Below, piece by piece: positions 1 through 14,224 of a DNA stretch of 64,000 nucleotides (position 1 is the stretch's first letter; each line of letters starts with the position of its first letter). This DNA is from Erythrocercus mccallii (taxonomy: Eukaryota > Chordata > Aves > Passeriformes > Dicruridae): NCBI GenBank assembly GCA_013397435.1, contig VZRG01000034.1:223702-287701 (forward strand), written 5' to 3'. The notes below the pieces were generated by a model. It did not search any database. It was not told the origin of the DNA and saw nothing but the letters and a program-made list of their open reading frames with translations. The translations under genes and the position numbers were made by a program.

Positions 1-663
1 CACTCTGTGCAAGCCAAGACTTACAGATGTCCTCTTTATAACATTTCACACCATATTTCTGCACCACATAATAATGGCCATTCCTCTGACGTGCTTTTTT
101 ACTTTTCATTACTTCCTTCACTGAGTTTCAGTTCTCTACTTAACTCCTGACTAAAATGTTTCCTGTACCATAATTCACCAAAGCTTTCAAGGTCAACCCT
201 CCAGGAACAACCCAGGGACTGATTCATACTGGACATGAAAATGGTTACAAGTGATCCAAAACCAGCCACTTTTATTTTTGTATTCAAACAATTCTCAACT
301 TTAACTGCTATGATGCCAACAAAGACACAGAAGATAATTATTTATGTTTGGTGTCAAAGTACCAAAATCATAATAGCTAAAGGAGACCTCTCAATTACTC
401 TGAATACCACCACACTATTTAAACAGAATTATGGCTTGAGTAATTATTATGATTAATGTTTTCACATTAGACATATTTAAATGCCAGCAGCTAACAGCAT
501 AAAAAAATTTCAATAACAGATATTTACGTTGGTCAGGAAGAATTGCTGTAAATCATATTTTTGTTTGCTTAGTGTTTAATATAAATTTCCAATTATGGTT
601 AAAAGTGACTGAACAGTTTTGGAGTGTTTGGTCTAATAAAAAAAACCCCCAAAATATATGCAT

Positions 664-855
664 AACAGAATCACAGAGTATTCTGAGTTGGGAGGGACCC
701 ACAAAGGTCAAAGTCCAACACCTGGATACCCCTATAGATGCCTTTTGCTGAAACTAGTCAGCTATATGACTTATTAATGCAGCTTTCATAAAGAGTTAGT
801 GACCTGTCCAGATCAGAACGAGTTTACAGCCCCAGCAGTCCATCCAATTTGCCAT
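664..855 (-). mobile_element. CR1 LINE 3' end fragment
   Basis: On the plus strand the segment begins 'agaatcacagagtattctgag' followed by 'ttgggagggaccc' and 'aaagtccaac', the reverse complement of the conserved CR1 3' end. Positions 664-740 are clear; the remainder to about 855 is degraded. It is a 5'-truncated, dead copy in the same orientation as SLIT2. Confidence 0.7.
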
Positions 856-3184
856 TTTATCCCATAGCAAAAGAAATATCACTTGTAAAAAAGCAACAAA
901 ATTATGGTTTTGTAATTAAAGAAATAAAGGCAAATTCAACCACAATTCAAAGACAGTTTCCACTTATCTCAAAAGTAAAAAATATAAACATCCATACTGA
1001 AAGCATCATTTCACAGTCAAAGAGATTGTTTCCAATTTCATCTAAAAATCTCATACTATTACTTCCAGTAGCAACAATTCACTTGGATATTTGGTACACT
1101 ATTTTTTTTTCCTGCACAGCAACATAGCAGGTGACAAACAACTCCAAAAGAACGCATAGCTCAGGAAAGGCCAACAGGTTAAGAGATTCTGTAACAAAGG
1201 GTAGGAAGAGTAACACAGTGAAGTCTGAAGTCCAATAATTGCAGAGAGATAATTCATTTTACTTTTATTTTTCTAACTACATTTCAAAAGTTCATTCTGG
1301 TTCTATCAACATTTCCTCTCAGCTGAATCTAAGGCTGAATGCTTGCTGTTGCTAGGATATAGCTACTGCAAGGTCTACACTAAATGCATATAAGCAATTT
1401 CTTTGCTTTCTTTGCTCAAAAAAAAATCAATCACCTGATGAATTGTAAGCATTTTTGCAAGACTTCCAAAATTTTCTAAAATGCCATCCTGCCATATCAG
1501 TAAGGTTTCTGTCTGAAGCAAAGCTATAGTGGTGGGTTTTTTTGTTTTATTCAGTACCCTGAGATGACAGAATTTTTAATTTTGAAACATTATACCAGAG
1601 AATTAAAACTTAAGGTAGAAGCAAGTGGTGGTAGGACCAGTAAAAAAGTAAACATGTGAGTCAAATTGCATAAAGCATTTGAGCTCCCAATTCCCTTATG
1701 TCTTTACATTAAAAATGAGCAGGTAACAGAAGTAACACTGTCTATAATGTCTCAAAAGTTTATCTGCTAGTTCTTCCATGCCAGAAATGAATGCCAGAGA
1801 ACAGGTATTACAAACCTAGCACAGAGGTAACATGTTCTCAGTTACTTTGGTTTATTCTTACAGGTAGTGAACCTTAACAAGCATATTTTTAATACGCATT
1901 AATTATTTTATTTTTTTAGATAGGCCTGCCTGTCTACCAACTGGGATTATACAAAAATAAACTCTCAGAAATGTAACTGGCAGTGGCTATGGAGCATAAG
2001 GGACCACATTCACCCTGAAAACATTCCATACTGGAGCAGTAAGACCTCTTGTTAGCAAAAATGCAGTGATGTAGCAAACCAGTAAGTGTGCTCGCACACT
2101 GCAAAAAATATTAGTAATTACTCATATATTAAAGATTTTTTAATTACTGGCTTACAATACCACAAAGACAGAACTGTATACTCATTTAGACCTATACTAA
2201 TATGCAGTATATCTTCACTAAATAGAAATTTTGAAACATAGTTAGACTCTGAGAACTACAATCACAATTCAAGAGTGCTGCTAACAAAATAATGTTAGTA
2301 TTTAAAAACTAACTAGCAGTAGAATCACTATATTGCCAACTGAACTTAGTTGGCCAGATAAAACAATTCATTCTTGCACTTGAACTAAGCAACAGTGGTA
2401 AAAAACAATACAAGTCAAAACACAAGCCAGACAATGTAGGGAAGACTTATTTGCTTCCATTTAGCTCTAAAATGATAAGATTTAATTCTATCACGTGAAA
2501 AAAAAATGGACTTGCCTTGTGTGCATGCTGCTAGAATATACCATAACAAATCATTAAAACTCAAACAAGTGAGTAAAACACCTCAACACACTATCCTGGG
2601 GAGGATATAGCAACAAGGTGGCTTCATAATTCATGTCTGAATAGTTTTTTCTCAAGTTTTTGTCCATCCAGCCCTTCTCTAAAATAGAGTGGAGCGCACT
2701 ATAATGTTACTGCAGCGCAGTGGAAGCCAACCCCCCTGCGCCTACCTGACAGCAGTTCCATTAACAATCTACTCTCAAAAGGAGAAAAATTCTTCAATAT
2801 CACCTTTTCAAAAGGGGAAACTCATTTTTGCTTCTCATTGGATCTAACACCTGGAGCAGCTGTTTGCAGTTGGAATATTTCAGAGGCTTTGAGACAATGA
2901 GCATTTTTCTAATGAGTGATTCCTTTGTGTTGTTAAAATGGATTCAGACTGAAGTATCTTTTCTACAAAATTATGACTGCAGTCTCACCATGATTACTGT
3001 GTAAAAGAAATATGATAAAATCATAAATCACACCTTAACAATAGGGAGTCCAGCACTTAAAAATATTTAAAAGTCCTTGTTCTAGCACCTTACATGCACC
3101 ATCTTATTACCTTTTTCCCTTCCTATCTGATGTGGTTTGTTTCGAGGATTTTTGGTAGGGTTTTTTTCCCTTTTTTCTCTCTCG

Positions 3185-3560
3185 GCAAAGGTAAGAGCAA
3201 AACAGCGCTCAGCAAGTGATGCAAACGGCAGCCCCAGCGCCGGGAGCCGGCGGGAGCAGCCCCGGGGCCGCGGGCTCCCCGCGCCGGGAGCGGCCGCGGG
3301 CCGGGGCTGCCGGCCGGGATGAGTAATGATGTCGTCCGGCCGGACAACGGTAACCCTGGCAACTGTAACCTGCAATTCCTGCCCAACCATTGTGCGATTT
3401 ATTGTGGCAGGGGCCAAAGAGGCCAAGAGTAAAATGAAGCAGAGAACTATGGTGTCTGACACATCTAGTACCATACACTTTAATCATAGCTGGCAGAAAT
3501 TAATTCAGGAGGAATTTTTGCAATGGCCCTCCGTATGGCGTGTTTTGTTGCTGCTGCTGT
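3185..3560. promoter_or_regulatory. Isolated GC-rich island inside SLIT2 intron 4
   Basis: Positions 3225-3350 are densely GC/CG-rich inside otherwise AT-rich intron. They are followed by about 200 bases of balanced, non-repetitive sequence. The island contains the palindrome TCCGGCCGGA (3335-3344), a consensus RFX X-box, and on the plus strand a donor-like AAAG/GTAAGA at 3187-3196. It could be an alternative promoter, an enhancer or a first exon of an antisense or intragenic transcript. Open frames across it in several phases look like composition artefacts. Confidence 0.5.
3350..3363 (+). promoter_or_regulatory. RFX X-box motif
   Basis: GTAACC-CT-GGCAAC is an exact match to the RFX-family X-box consensus GTNRCC(N0-3)RGYAAC. 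RFX factors activate ciliary and many neural genes. A second half-site GTAACC lies at 3365-3370. Occupancy is unknown. Confidence 0.55.
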
Positions 3561-6500
3561 TGTTCTGGCCTAAGATAATTTTTTGAAGCTTTTTTGATGT
3601 TTAGTACTTTTTCCCTGTAATTACTTGCTGTTAGGAATTTTTTTAGTGGCTAACAGACATCTCAAAATTGATGCTTATTAATCAGACTACATTAAGTTTT
3701 GGAGGTTTTCCCCTTTAGAGGAGAAACATTCACAGTGCATACCTTCAAGTACACATATTAAAAGATAAACGTATATGAGACTACATTCACTACAAAGGTT
3801 GATTTTTTTTCAAGGCCAACATTGCCTAACTTACATAGATATTAGTCAGTAAAGAAACTTAAACACATTCCAAGCACAAGAAATGTAAATCAAAAGGGAC
3901 AAGCTTTGTGCACGTAATTCAATAACCTTTACATGCCACTGATTAATAAAGGTATTTTTTAAAACTGATTTTTCAAACAGCTTGGGTCCAGCACTTGGTA
4001 TCCTGCAGCAAACAGCAATCAATGAACTGTGATCTAACCAGTCAAAGTAAGCAGTCAAAATCTATTTGCCTCAGATAAGCACTCCCTAGGCTGTGGTCAT
4101 TCTCTGTGCTAAGGTACCCTTCCTGATGCTACACAACCTAGCATGAGTGGGCATACAGGTCACCAAAGAATGCACCTCCTTGCAGGAATACTACTTGTTG
4201 AGCAAGAACTTTTAATATCATCCCAGGGGATTTCAAACAGCACCTTTATTTTAATGGTATTGCATCAAAATAGAGGTTCATGTGCACTGTGCTTTGAGAG
4301 ATTGCTTGCAAGGTAAGATTGATATACTCTGCAGCACTCTTCATACTATTTTTAGCATTAACTACTTCCTACTGAAATATTTATGTCAAAACACCTTTAT
4401 AGATAGCTGTTAATGGGAAAATCAGCTCTGTTTTGACTAAAATTATCCATTTTAACTAGTTCCAGGAGATTTCTTGGAAGTCTGCTAAACTGGAAAGAAA
4501 ATAGCCTGAAAAATAATTTAATTACCTTTGAAATTAAGTGTCTTTAGACACAGAAAATAATGCACTGTCTCTTTTAAATTCTCAACCTATTGCTTTCCTT
4601 TACTTACACTTCCCATCTGTCAACAAGTGCTTGTAATTTTATTACACTGTCCTGTAGTTTATGCAGAGTTGGTATTATTTTACAGAGTTCTGTTAATGGA
4701 CTGGATAAATGGTAATGCTATTTAAACTAGTCTCCTGCTCCAGCAAACACAGCTGCAACTGTACTACTATTTCTAGGCAAACATCTTGACCTGAACACAC
4801 AGTGCTCTCTCAACCCGTCCAAAGAGAAATTGGAGCAGACAGCAAAGGGAAAGCATAGCTGGCTGCTGGCGGCAACCAACTGTGTCGAATCATAATTCAT
4901 ATACAGTGTAACCTCTTTCTTTTATATTGCATTTAGCCTACACAACAAGCATATGTGCTTCTTCACCTGGCATCTCATTTACAGCCAAGGGTCAAATGGT
5001 AATTATTATTCACAGGAGCTCAATAGTATGTTGAAACCTCGCAGTACACACATTGTTTGATTAGCTGTTCAATGTCAAAAATAAATACTAAACCCAAAGC
5101 AAAATAAATATATATTATTGGTCATGTTTAGAGAACTTTATTCTCCTTAGAAAAATATTTATTTGGATGTAAATACATCTAAGCATATACAATGATACTT
5201 GTAAAAAACCAGATCACTTTATACTCTTCAAAGGGAACAAGTTATGTATCATCTTGAAACTGACCACAAACATTCAAGTAACATCAATGCCTTTGTTGGC
5301 TATGCACTTTTTAATTACAAATTTAGTGCTAAGCAGCTGTAGTTTTTTACTATCATTCATATTTTCCTTTTAACATGAATACATTATAATCAGACATTCA
5401 CTTTCATGGTCTGATCAACAATAACCCTTAGGCAGAGGAAATTTAATACTGTGAAGCCAGTGATCTTTTACTTTCCTCCATATATGCTATGAGCAGTTGT
5501 GTGTTTTATGACAAAGGACATTATAGATTTAAGACTAGCATCTATCTTATACAGAGAATTCTGAAATAAATATATTCAAATATAATTTTGATTGAAGAGT
5601 GTATCCATTTTTTGCCTGCAAATTATAGCTCATTTCTATTTTATATCAATCTAGGTAGCAACCATTACAGTGTAGGTGGAATAATAAAATGATCATAAAT
5701 CCCTTTCATTTCCTTCCTGATAGAAGTAATGTCTTTATCCCAGCTGATGGAAATTATAAGAGACTCAATTGTTAATATATAATACCATATTTGAATATAT
5801 TATAATATTATAGCACAGCAAAATATTTGTTTTCAGGGAAAAAGCCTTCAGCAGCTTTCTGGCCTAGTCATTTAACAACTCATTACATCTACAGGGAATT
5901 TCTGGAAACAAAGTATACATCTAAGGCAATGGAATAAAACAACATACACAAAGACAAATGTTTACAATAATAGGAGTAATTTTCAGTTTGCTATTGTATA
6001 TTGCTATAAGAAGGGAGAAAATAACTATTATTTCACAATAGTAAAATAAAAATCAATTAAAAATAAAAGCATCACATTTGTTCTCAAACCTAATTCCACA
6101 TACTAAAGTGGAAACAAGAGGAATCCCACTTTCCTCCAACTTCACTTTCCTTTTTCCATGCACACAAGTAACGAAACCCAGTATTAACCAGCAATTTCGC
6201 GAGCAGAAATCTCACCTGGAGTCTGAAGAAATGTATCTAACATATATCTAAATTAAAACACACTGAACTGGTACAACCTTGCCAAAGCCTACTTAAGCAC
6301 GTCGTGTCATCCCTTCCATAACACATACTGTAACCGAAAGATACCTGAATTTATTTTGTTCAAACAACCCAGATTCTAAACTTTATCCCACATTTCAATT
6401 GCAACAGAATTAAGTGGCTTCTTAGAAAGAACAGTGGGTCAAACCATGTATTTTAAAATATTGCTTAGAGTAAAACATAATCAAACCAAGTAATACAAAC

Positions 6501-7081
6501 AAAACACTTGCTCCTCAATTTGTTGTAATTTTTATTTAAGGTAAAGCATTTCATCATTTTTTCTTCCCAGAGCTCGAGTTACTAGCTTTGTTTTCTCTGT
6601 GAAGGGACACAGGACTTCTTTACAGACCTAGTATTTGCCAATGCTGTCATTTTTCTGGCCAAGTGTGTATACCACAAAAGCAGAATATCACAAAACCAAA
6701 GTGCATGTATAGTGCTGCATCTCTGGGTCAGAATTTCCACAGTCATTTTTTAGTTATTTTAACACAGAAAACCCAAACAGGAGAAAAGGAAAACCAAAGT
6801 ACTCTTTCAGAAAAAACTTCCTTACAGAAGTGGGAATAAACAACAATATTCTCACACAAGTATGAGAAACAGTATCTGACCTAGATGTAATAAATTAATA
6901 AATAAATTTAAAAAAAAGTTGCAAAGCAGTCAAAAAAAAGTACTCAGTTTAAACAAAATACCTATGTTCAAAGACATTTTAGCCTGATGTGAGGCAGAAA
7001 ATAAAAATTCTAAAGCAAGACACAATAACAGATCAAATCCAAATTTTCCCAAATAATAGTTATTGGGTGGTGCCTACTTAC

Positions 7082-7153
7082 AGCCTGTATAACTTCGGCG
7101 TCCCCAGAAAGAGCAGCTCAGAAAGCAACTGAAGGTTATTTCTGTTTAGGCGC
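7082..7153 (-). CDS. SLIT2: SLIT2 exon 4 (third leucine-rich repeat of D1)
   Basis: A 72-nt phase-2 exon. On the minus strand a strong polypyrimidine tract (CTTTTTCTTTCCAAAG) precedes it, and GTAAGTAGG (7081-7073) follows. It reads L-RLNRNNLQLLSELLFLG-TPKLYRL, about residues 107-131. Compared with remembered mammalian SLIT2 there are four changes: H to N, F to L, P to S and A to P. The LRR leucine framework is intact. This is the last exon in the window: I searched positions 1-7080 on the minus strand for the next repeat (DLSENQIQAIP type) and did not find it. Confidence 0.93.
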
Positions 7154-8860
7154 CTTTGGAAAGAAAAAGAAAAAGTTGTGTTAAATTACAAATGCTACAG
7201 CAATGCAATGCAACCACTTTGAGTTGGAATCTCAGTGCTGTAACAAGCTGATTTTAAAGACCAGAAAGGTCCATTAGCGGAGACATGGTCCAGTAGTAAA
7301 TTTACCATGGACTAATTACATTTTCTGGTTTCCCCCAACAGACCGTATTACCTATTTTATGAAAGATTTTGAATCTCTGCAGTGTGAGCCAATCACTAAG
7401 TCAGGACTGCATCCTGCAGTTTGTTTCACAAAAAATATGAAGCTAAAAATACAAAATCAGCAGTGTAAATTCAATTCCTTACCAATTCTATGTTCCTCTT
7501 AGTATAATAGAGCAGATAGATATTTTGGGACCATGAAAAGGTTCAAGGGAGCATGTATCAAATATATACACTTTCGGTAACAAGATAATATATCCAAAGA
7601 TCCATATAACCTATTTATATAAATTTTAAAAAGCAAAGGAAGCTGTTACAGATCAAACAGAAGTCAAAAAACCCCCAAGGAGTCACAACTTACATGGCAT
7701 TACAATGCTTATTTGAGATTACAAGTTTTTTTCTCTTTAACTGTAAAGATAAGAGCTTTGAGGAACCTAAATTAAAAAAATAGAACTCAATCAGTTGTAC
7801 ATAAGACAGTGTACAGCAGAAAAAACTGCAACTGAAATCTGGAAGGTGCCCATTTGTCTGTGAAGATTCTCACTGAGAATGCTGACCAGGGTCACAGCTG
7901 CTCAGACTGAGGTGACAAGATCAAAGCCCTCTGTATTATACCCAGAGACAACAGAACAACCACTAGCCAAGGCAAACATATTCTATCGTCATGGTTTTTT
8001 CTAAACATACAATGCAGATTATTTTTTCTGCTGTGTGCAAGTGACAACCCTGGAGCATACAGTCATCCCAGTCAAGAAGTCAAGCTCAAAACAGGGTTTT
8101 GGTTGTTTTTAAGCAATGTATCCACCACATATGCCACCTACCTTCAAGCAAAGCAACCTACTGGAAAAAAAACTATTGCGTCCCACAAAATTTATCACAT
8201 GTCACAGTTTGCAATGCACGATTCCTCAATAATTCAAGGCACTCATGGAAACCAGACTGCATGGAACTACCTGATATATACATATTTATGCACATATATA
8301 TAAAAAATATAATCATTACAGTGATTACACTGCATCAATAAACTACTACCAAGACATTCCACAAGGTGAAAAAATATACTGGGCATCAGTCTTGAAAAAT
8401 TAAGTTTTAGAATTTCATAAAGGCTCAGATTTTCCTGTCTGTTAGTCTTAGGGCTGAACTTAAATAATTAAGCCTGTTTAGCCTCTCTGGGCTAATTTCT
8501 CATAAGCATTGCTCCATATAATACTCCTTCCAGTTTAAAGGTTTTTTCAGAATGTCCCATGTAGATACACAGAGACATTCAAAATCAAACTTCACATAGC
8601 TCCATGGTTTAGTTCACTTAGTTTTTCCTCCCTTAAAGCTCAGTGTGACTACTGAGAATTATTTTTATGCACACAGAGGCTTGCTACCACACTTCAAATC
8701 ACAAGCAAGCAGTCAGCTTTTAGTCATGCATCAGAAATCCTGATTTCTCTAAGCAGAAGAAACTTAAATCACTAATTTACAGATTAAAAGAAAACAGAGT
8801 GAAAGAACCAGAAAATGAAAGACTACACTACTGGGATAAGAGAGAGTGACAATGAGTGAC

Positions 8861-8953
8861 AATGCATTTTAATAATTAGGAAAAAATTAATTAAATTTTT
8901 GATTAAATTAAATTATTAATTAAATTATTAATGCATTTTAATATTTAGGAAAA
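8861..8953. repeat. Direct repeat flanking an AT-only segment
   Basis: AATGCATTTTAATAATTAGG (from 8861) recurs as AATGCATTTTAATATTTAGG (from 8930), separated by an AATTAAATT-rich segment. Confidence 0.8.
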
Positions 8954-11900
8954 TCTTAATCCAGCAACAACAAAAAATCTAAATTGCAATCTGGCAAGCC
9001 ACATGTCAAAGTTAGTAGAATGAAAAAATTTCCATATTAAAGAAAAAGCTGTAAGTTAATGACTACTGGAAGACTTCTGATTTGAACACTACTTAAGAAG
9101 AAAACCATCCCTATATAAATACCAGAAAGTGATACCTTTTACTGTTTCTGCATCTACTGCATTTTCAAAATAATTTAAAAATATTTTCCGACCTTTAGTA
9201 AATTTATGTATAAAAGTATATGCCAAGACCACAAAACTGAAGTAGAAGATAATTGTTTTAAACTAAGTTATATTTGCAATCCAATTAGATTTTGAAAATG
9301 AAACAAAGGAACAAATGAGTACGTAAAAAAAATTTGCTTCTCTTAGCTAAACAGGGACTTAAACCTCTAAGTCCATGATTATAGATCCAAAATCACATGG
9401 AAAAGCATGAAGGGTAAAGATTAAAAAGTCAGTTTCTAATCAGCTTTTCAGGACAAAAATCTCTGTTCATACTTCTTAATAACTCTATTAAGTTTGGGCA
9501 CTAGAAAACAATGATGAGCTGTTACTCAGCCATGAAAATACTGTATATGTATTTTTGTATTAGTTTCATATATTACATAAAAGCCTCTCTAGTACAATGA
9601 CATGATATTAATTGGAGACCAAGTTCATCAGGCAGGCTGCCTTTCACAAAATGCAACAACAGCCTTACAAGGACACACTGGATCACTCAGAAGGATATGT
9701 CACAGGCAAAATACTCACTCTGCTATTTAACATCTTATACAGAGAATTATCACCTTCAATCAGGAGTTTGTTATTACCTGTAGTTCATGTACCTCACAGA
9801 GCTGAGTGTGCCTTTAACATACTGATGCATCTGCTACTCTACTTTCAAATCTAAGTTATGGACAATAAATCAAGTTGCACTAATTAAACTGGCAATAAAT
9901 AGCACACCCCTCATGTCTCAACAGTGTCTACCCCGTGAGACTGGAACTTCAAACTAGTGTTTCAACACACAATTTTACTTTGCCTTTCACAAGACTAAAG
10001 TATTTGTTCTTTGAGCACTACATAGATTGAGGGAATACATAAGTTAAATTACTTATCCCTTATGAATCCTGCATTTTCTATATTTTACTTTTAATAGCTT
10101 TATCCCACCCACTGAATATTCTTTTAAAACTAAGCTTTCTCTACCAAAAATTTGACTATTCCTTATTGCCTGCCCACGAAGATAAAGCATGTCTGGGGTA
10201 GTTTAGCAGGGACGTGAGGTTTTTTTTTCGTTCCCCAAGGAAGTTATAGCAGATATTGAAAGCCTGGCTGAACAATTAAAAGTTAGTTATGCCTCTGGAA
10301 ACTCCCAGGTTTAAATCAGTGTGGGAAGGCTGAAAAAGCCTCTTTCCTCCTCTTAAAAAAGAACTTAAACTAGAACAATTACGAATTTTCATTAATGCAA
10401 TAATGGGAAATATGGCTTTTCTTATACTTCAAAAAGAGACTTCAGCTACTCTTTACATCTAACAAGACACAGCAGATACTTTTAAAAGAGTCAAATTGCT
10501 GAGTTTTCTATATGGAGATTGTATGAACTGTACTTCCCTGAAATACATATTTCAAGACTACAGTAGGTAGTTCTGTCTAAAAAAATGATATGAAAACATA
10601 AGTGAATGGGGAAAAAGTATGCAGAGCAAGATCTGAAACAACAGCCTAGAATCAGTACACAACAGTTTCCCATTCAACAGTCACCCTGAAGACTTTCTAA
10701 TCTTTGAAAAGAGCCACACAAGGAGTCCAGAAACTACATTACTATTTTTAAATGGTTCACTATTTTACATGGTTCCCCAACAGTTTCACTTTTTCAGGTG
10801 ACCTGATGTTTAATTTTGTCTGAAATAATACCTACCCAGAACACACAAACATACTGCAACCAGAATAAGTGAAAAAGATATGATCCCCTCTCTCTCTTGA
10901 GCTGAAACTCAAGGTAAACACAGTGGATCATGGAATCCAAGACTGTAGGCAATGCAAGAAATTTCAGTTTCACCAACTGAACTGCTCTCCTAGAAATGAC
11001 ATAAAGCTCAAAGTGAAGCACTGAAGAAACAGTGATGAGATATTCCATACTGATATATACAGATATTCCATACTGCGACTATTCAGTTTTCCAACTGAGC
11101 TACAAATATTTGTGTTTCTCAAGCAGATAGCTCAGAGGAGATTGAAGCATTTGTAGTGTGAGCAACAGAAAATGTACTGAAGAATCTCTTCTAACATTTT
11201 AATACCTTGGACTGTAAAGTCCTTTGGTAGTGTCCAGAAATAAATGGATGAGGCACCAATATCATATAATCCTTTCAAGTTGCAATTCAAATATACATGA
11301 TTTTTTTCTTCTGTTGCTGAATGCATCTTTAGAACAAGACTGGGCAAACTTACATAGGTAAGTTTTTGAACTCTTCATGATAAATTCATGCAAAGTCCAC
11401 ATACTACCTAAAGTATATGAAGTATTTCAAATACTTCAGTCTAAAATTCCCAGAGCTCAGTCTTCCAGACACAGTAAAGACTAGAAAACCATCTTCAAAG
11501 TAAACGATGGTAAAAGTATACAAAAGGAGTTAAGGACAAAGAAAAAAATGCCTTTGACAAATGAGCAGGTGAAAATACTCATTAAAAGAAGCTCAATACC
11601 AACAGGCAGATAAAAAGTAAGACCTGACAAATAATAAGTAACTCTTTGAAGCAGACAACATTAAGGTAAGCAAAACAAATGTGGCTTGATTTGGGGTAGT
11701 GGTTCTGAACAACAGACTATTTTAGCTGAAATTAGTATGTATCTGAGTTTTTCTTGTCTTCTGCATACAGCCAGAGTATATGTAGATGACAACGGATAGA
11801 GATGCACTGCAGGGAGAGCACATCACATTCCCAGTAGCAACATATCCTAACCCATTGAAGTCTGGCCATGCCACAAATCTATCCTGATGTCTCAAGTTTT

Positions 11901-12084
11901 CACGCCACAATAACTATGATCCAGTAGCAATCATGCATGGAGGAAGGGAGAAAAAAATCTTGATTGTACCGGCTACAATGTAATCATCTGCAATTGCTAT
12001 AATTCACACCCATTTGTTTCAGCCTTCACTCTAACTTGTTTCTGATCCCCCTCTATCAACTACATACAGCCAGAGAAAGTGTAG

Positions 12085-12305
12085 GAGACTGTAGAGCCTC
12101 TCTAGGAAAATGAGTTGTTCAATGCTTGATTATCCTCGTAGTGAAGTTTTACTCTTAGGTCCAGTCACACTTCCCACTTTGATTTATGCTTGTTGGCTCA
12201 CCACAGCAATGAGCCTGGCTTGAGCTATTTCATAATCACCTCAAAAATACTGAAAGGCTGCTATTTTGTCCCACCTAAGTAATTTTCAAATGGGTTTTAG
12301 TTCAA
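12085..12305 (-). mobile_element. Diverged CR1 LINE fragment
   Basis: Reads as reverse-complement CR1: 'gcctctctaggaaaatgag', then 'gtagtgaagttttactctta', then 'actgaaaggctgctattttg', then 'tcccacctaagtaattttc', in the order of the CR1 3' region as I recall it. It is heavily mutated and boundaries are approximate. It is sense with respect to SLIT2 transcription. Confidence 0.55.
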
Positions 12306-14224
12306 GTAGATGGAATTCTACCCATAGATGCTGTAGGACTCAAAAGATAACTTGAGTTCATAAAAGAAGCCCTCAAAGATAACTTGAGAACTGATCGAAG
12401 TTAAAAGCTGTTTCAAGTAAGTTATAAATCAGCTGTGCTCTTTAATTAGAAACAGCCTGTCCCATTGGGTGCATAGAGAATGAGAGCCTTCCAAAATTCT
12501 AAATACAGACACAGACGCATTTTATTCCACCATCACTGCTTCAGGAAAAAAGGATTGAATGCTTCCAACTGACACAAGATTATTGACAGCAGAATTCTTT
12601 TTTTTTCATTCCTCCTTCAAAGTTAGCCAAGAGAAGTAAATACACTATCTGCACATAGTAGCACACAGCACCATACAGCTTAGAAATTGTATTCTTCAAA
12701 GGAGAATATCCACACCTTCTGTTTGTCAGCAGAGGAAATAACTATTACACCCATTCGTAAATAGCATGCAACAGCTCAGTGAAGCTCATTTGCAAAATAT
12801 ACATAAACTTTAAAAGCATAAAAGCCTGCTTACATTACATTTCAATTTAAAATGGAAGAATATGTCAGTAATCCAATCTCTGCACACTCCAAAGGAGCAC
12901 TTTCTACTCACAACTGAGCCCACAAGGCTCCTTAAGTAGTTCCAAGATGTTAAAGGGATATGCATCCTTTGGGAAGGTCTAACATCAGTTCAGGCTTTAT
13001 AAGCTCAGGAAATACAAAAGCCACCTGCAAAATTATCCAAGTACCTCAAAACAGAAAGCTAGTGCACAGCATCCAAATCATCTCCATGGGCTGGTTTGTA
13101 TGTATGATGTCCTAAAAATCTGACTCTAATATACAGGGTCAGAATAACAGACATCAGAATAAGTGATGCCTCTTGCCTCAGAGAAATTATAGAGAGCTTA
13201 GACTTACATCTGAAAGGAAGGCAGATCACTGCTTTTCTACAAAAAACATTGTGCTATTCTGCCAGAGGCAGAAAACATTTGTGCATCCATGTCCAAAGCC
13301 ACAATCTGCTGAACTTCAACACATCTGGCAACTGCTGTCTGTGAATGTGACTTGCATGTCATCAAGTGAGAGGAAAGCCCAAGAACTAAGAGCTAAGCAA
13401 AAGATTGTGCCAGTTTTTCCATTAAGAATTCTCTGCAAAGAGAATTTCTCTAGTCAAACAACTCATAATCTCATTAAATCTAACAATATCAAGTTTACCC
13501 ACCACATGAGTAATAACTGGAATCTGAGAAGTTCAAGGCTGTTCTTATAGCATTTGGATGTCCAAGAAGGTTTTCTCCAAATCAAGAACCACTTAAGCAG
13601 GACTCCATTTTGCAGGTTAAATAGTGGCTAGCTAAAAAATACATCTAAGTTATTCCCCATTTCATTTCAACTATAAATTAAGTTTTTGTTTCAGTAAGAA
13701 AAAAAATAAATTCTGAACAGTAGCAGGACATTACTGCAAACTCAGTTTCTTATTTGTGTAGGAAGCAGTGAAAAATACTTCTTAACTGTACTACTTCATT
13801 GAACTAGTGTACACTACTTGAAACCTAAGGTATTTTCTGTCCTTCATTTTCTTCTCCAATGAGTTTGATGTCAAATCCAAAATTACCACACTCCTCTCCT
13901 ACCCCAATCAATTCCCCCTACATTATGCAGAACAGTGTTTTGTGCTGTCAAGAGTCTACACTCACTTTGCCTTTTTAAAGCATTTTTTCACTACAAAGAA
14001 AAGACAGAAACTAAGGCTGCTGTTTTCTGTAATACTTACTGTTTCAACATAAAGGATAATTCTATAAAAATTGGGTCATTATTCTTATTAATTCTCCCTA
14101 CAGCAATAAAAAGCATGAAAAACACAGTAAAAGCCAGAAAACTGCAGGCTAGGAAGTCTCATCTCAATGCCTGGGAAGGCAATAGGACAAAACAGAAGCT
14201 ATTTCTATTCTAGACACAGTAAGG

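Larger units (their letters stand above)
1..7081 (-). other. SLIT2: SLIT2 intron 4 (partial)
   Basis: AT-rich intron sequence from the donor GTAAGT at 7081 to the window edge. It holds a short CR1 3' end at about 664-855 and a GC-rich island at about 3185-3560. The next exon lies outside the window. Confidence 0.85.

Noticed and set aside
3082..3474. 130-codon minus-strand open frame with a hydrophobic start in the intron 4 island
   Set aside because: It is Arg/Pro/Gly-rich across the GC island and then Lys-rich in the AT flank, with overlapping frames equally open. This is a composition artefact.
1..7080. SLIT2 exon 5 in the left part of the window
   Set aside because: The expected next LRR exon (DLSENQIQAIP type, 72 nt) was looked for on the minus strand and not found, so intron 4 extends beyond the window.
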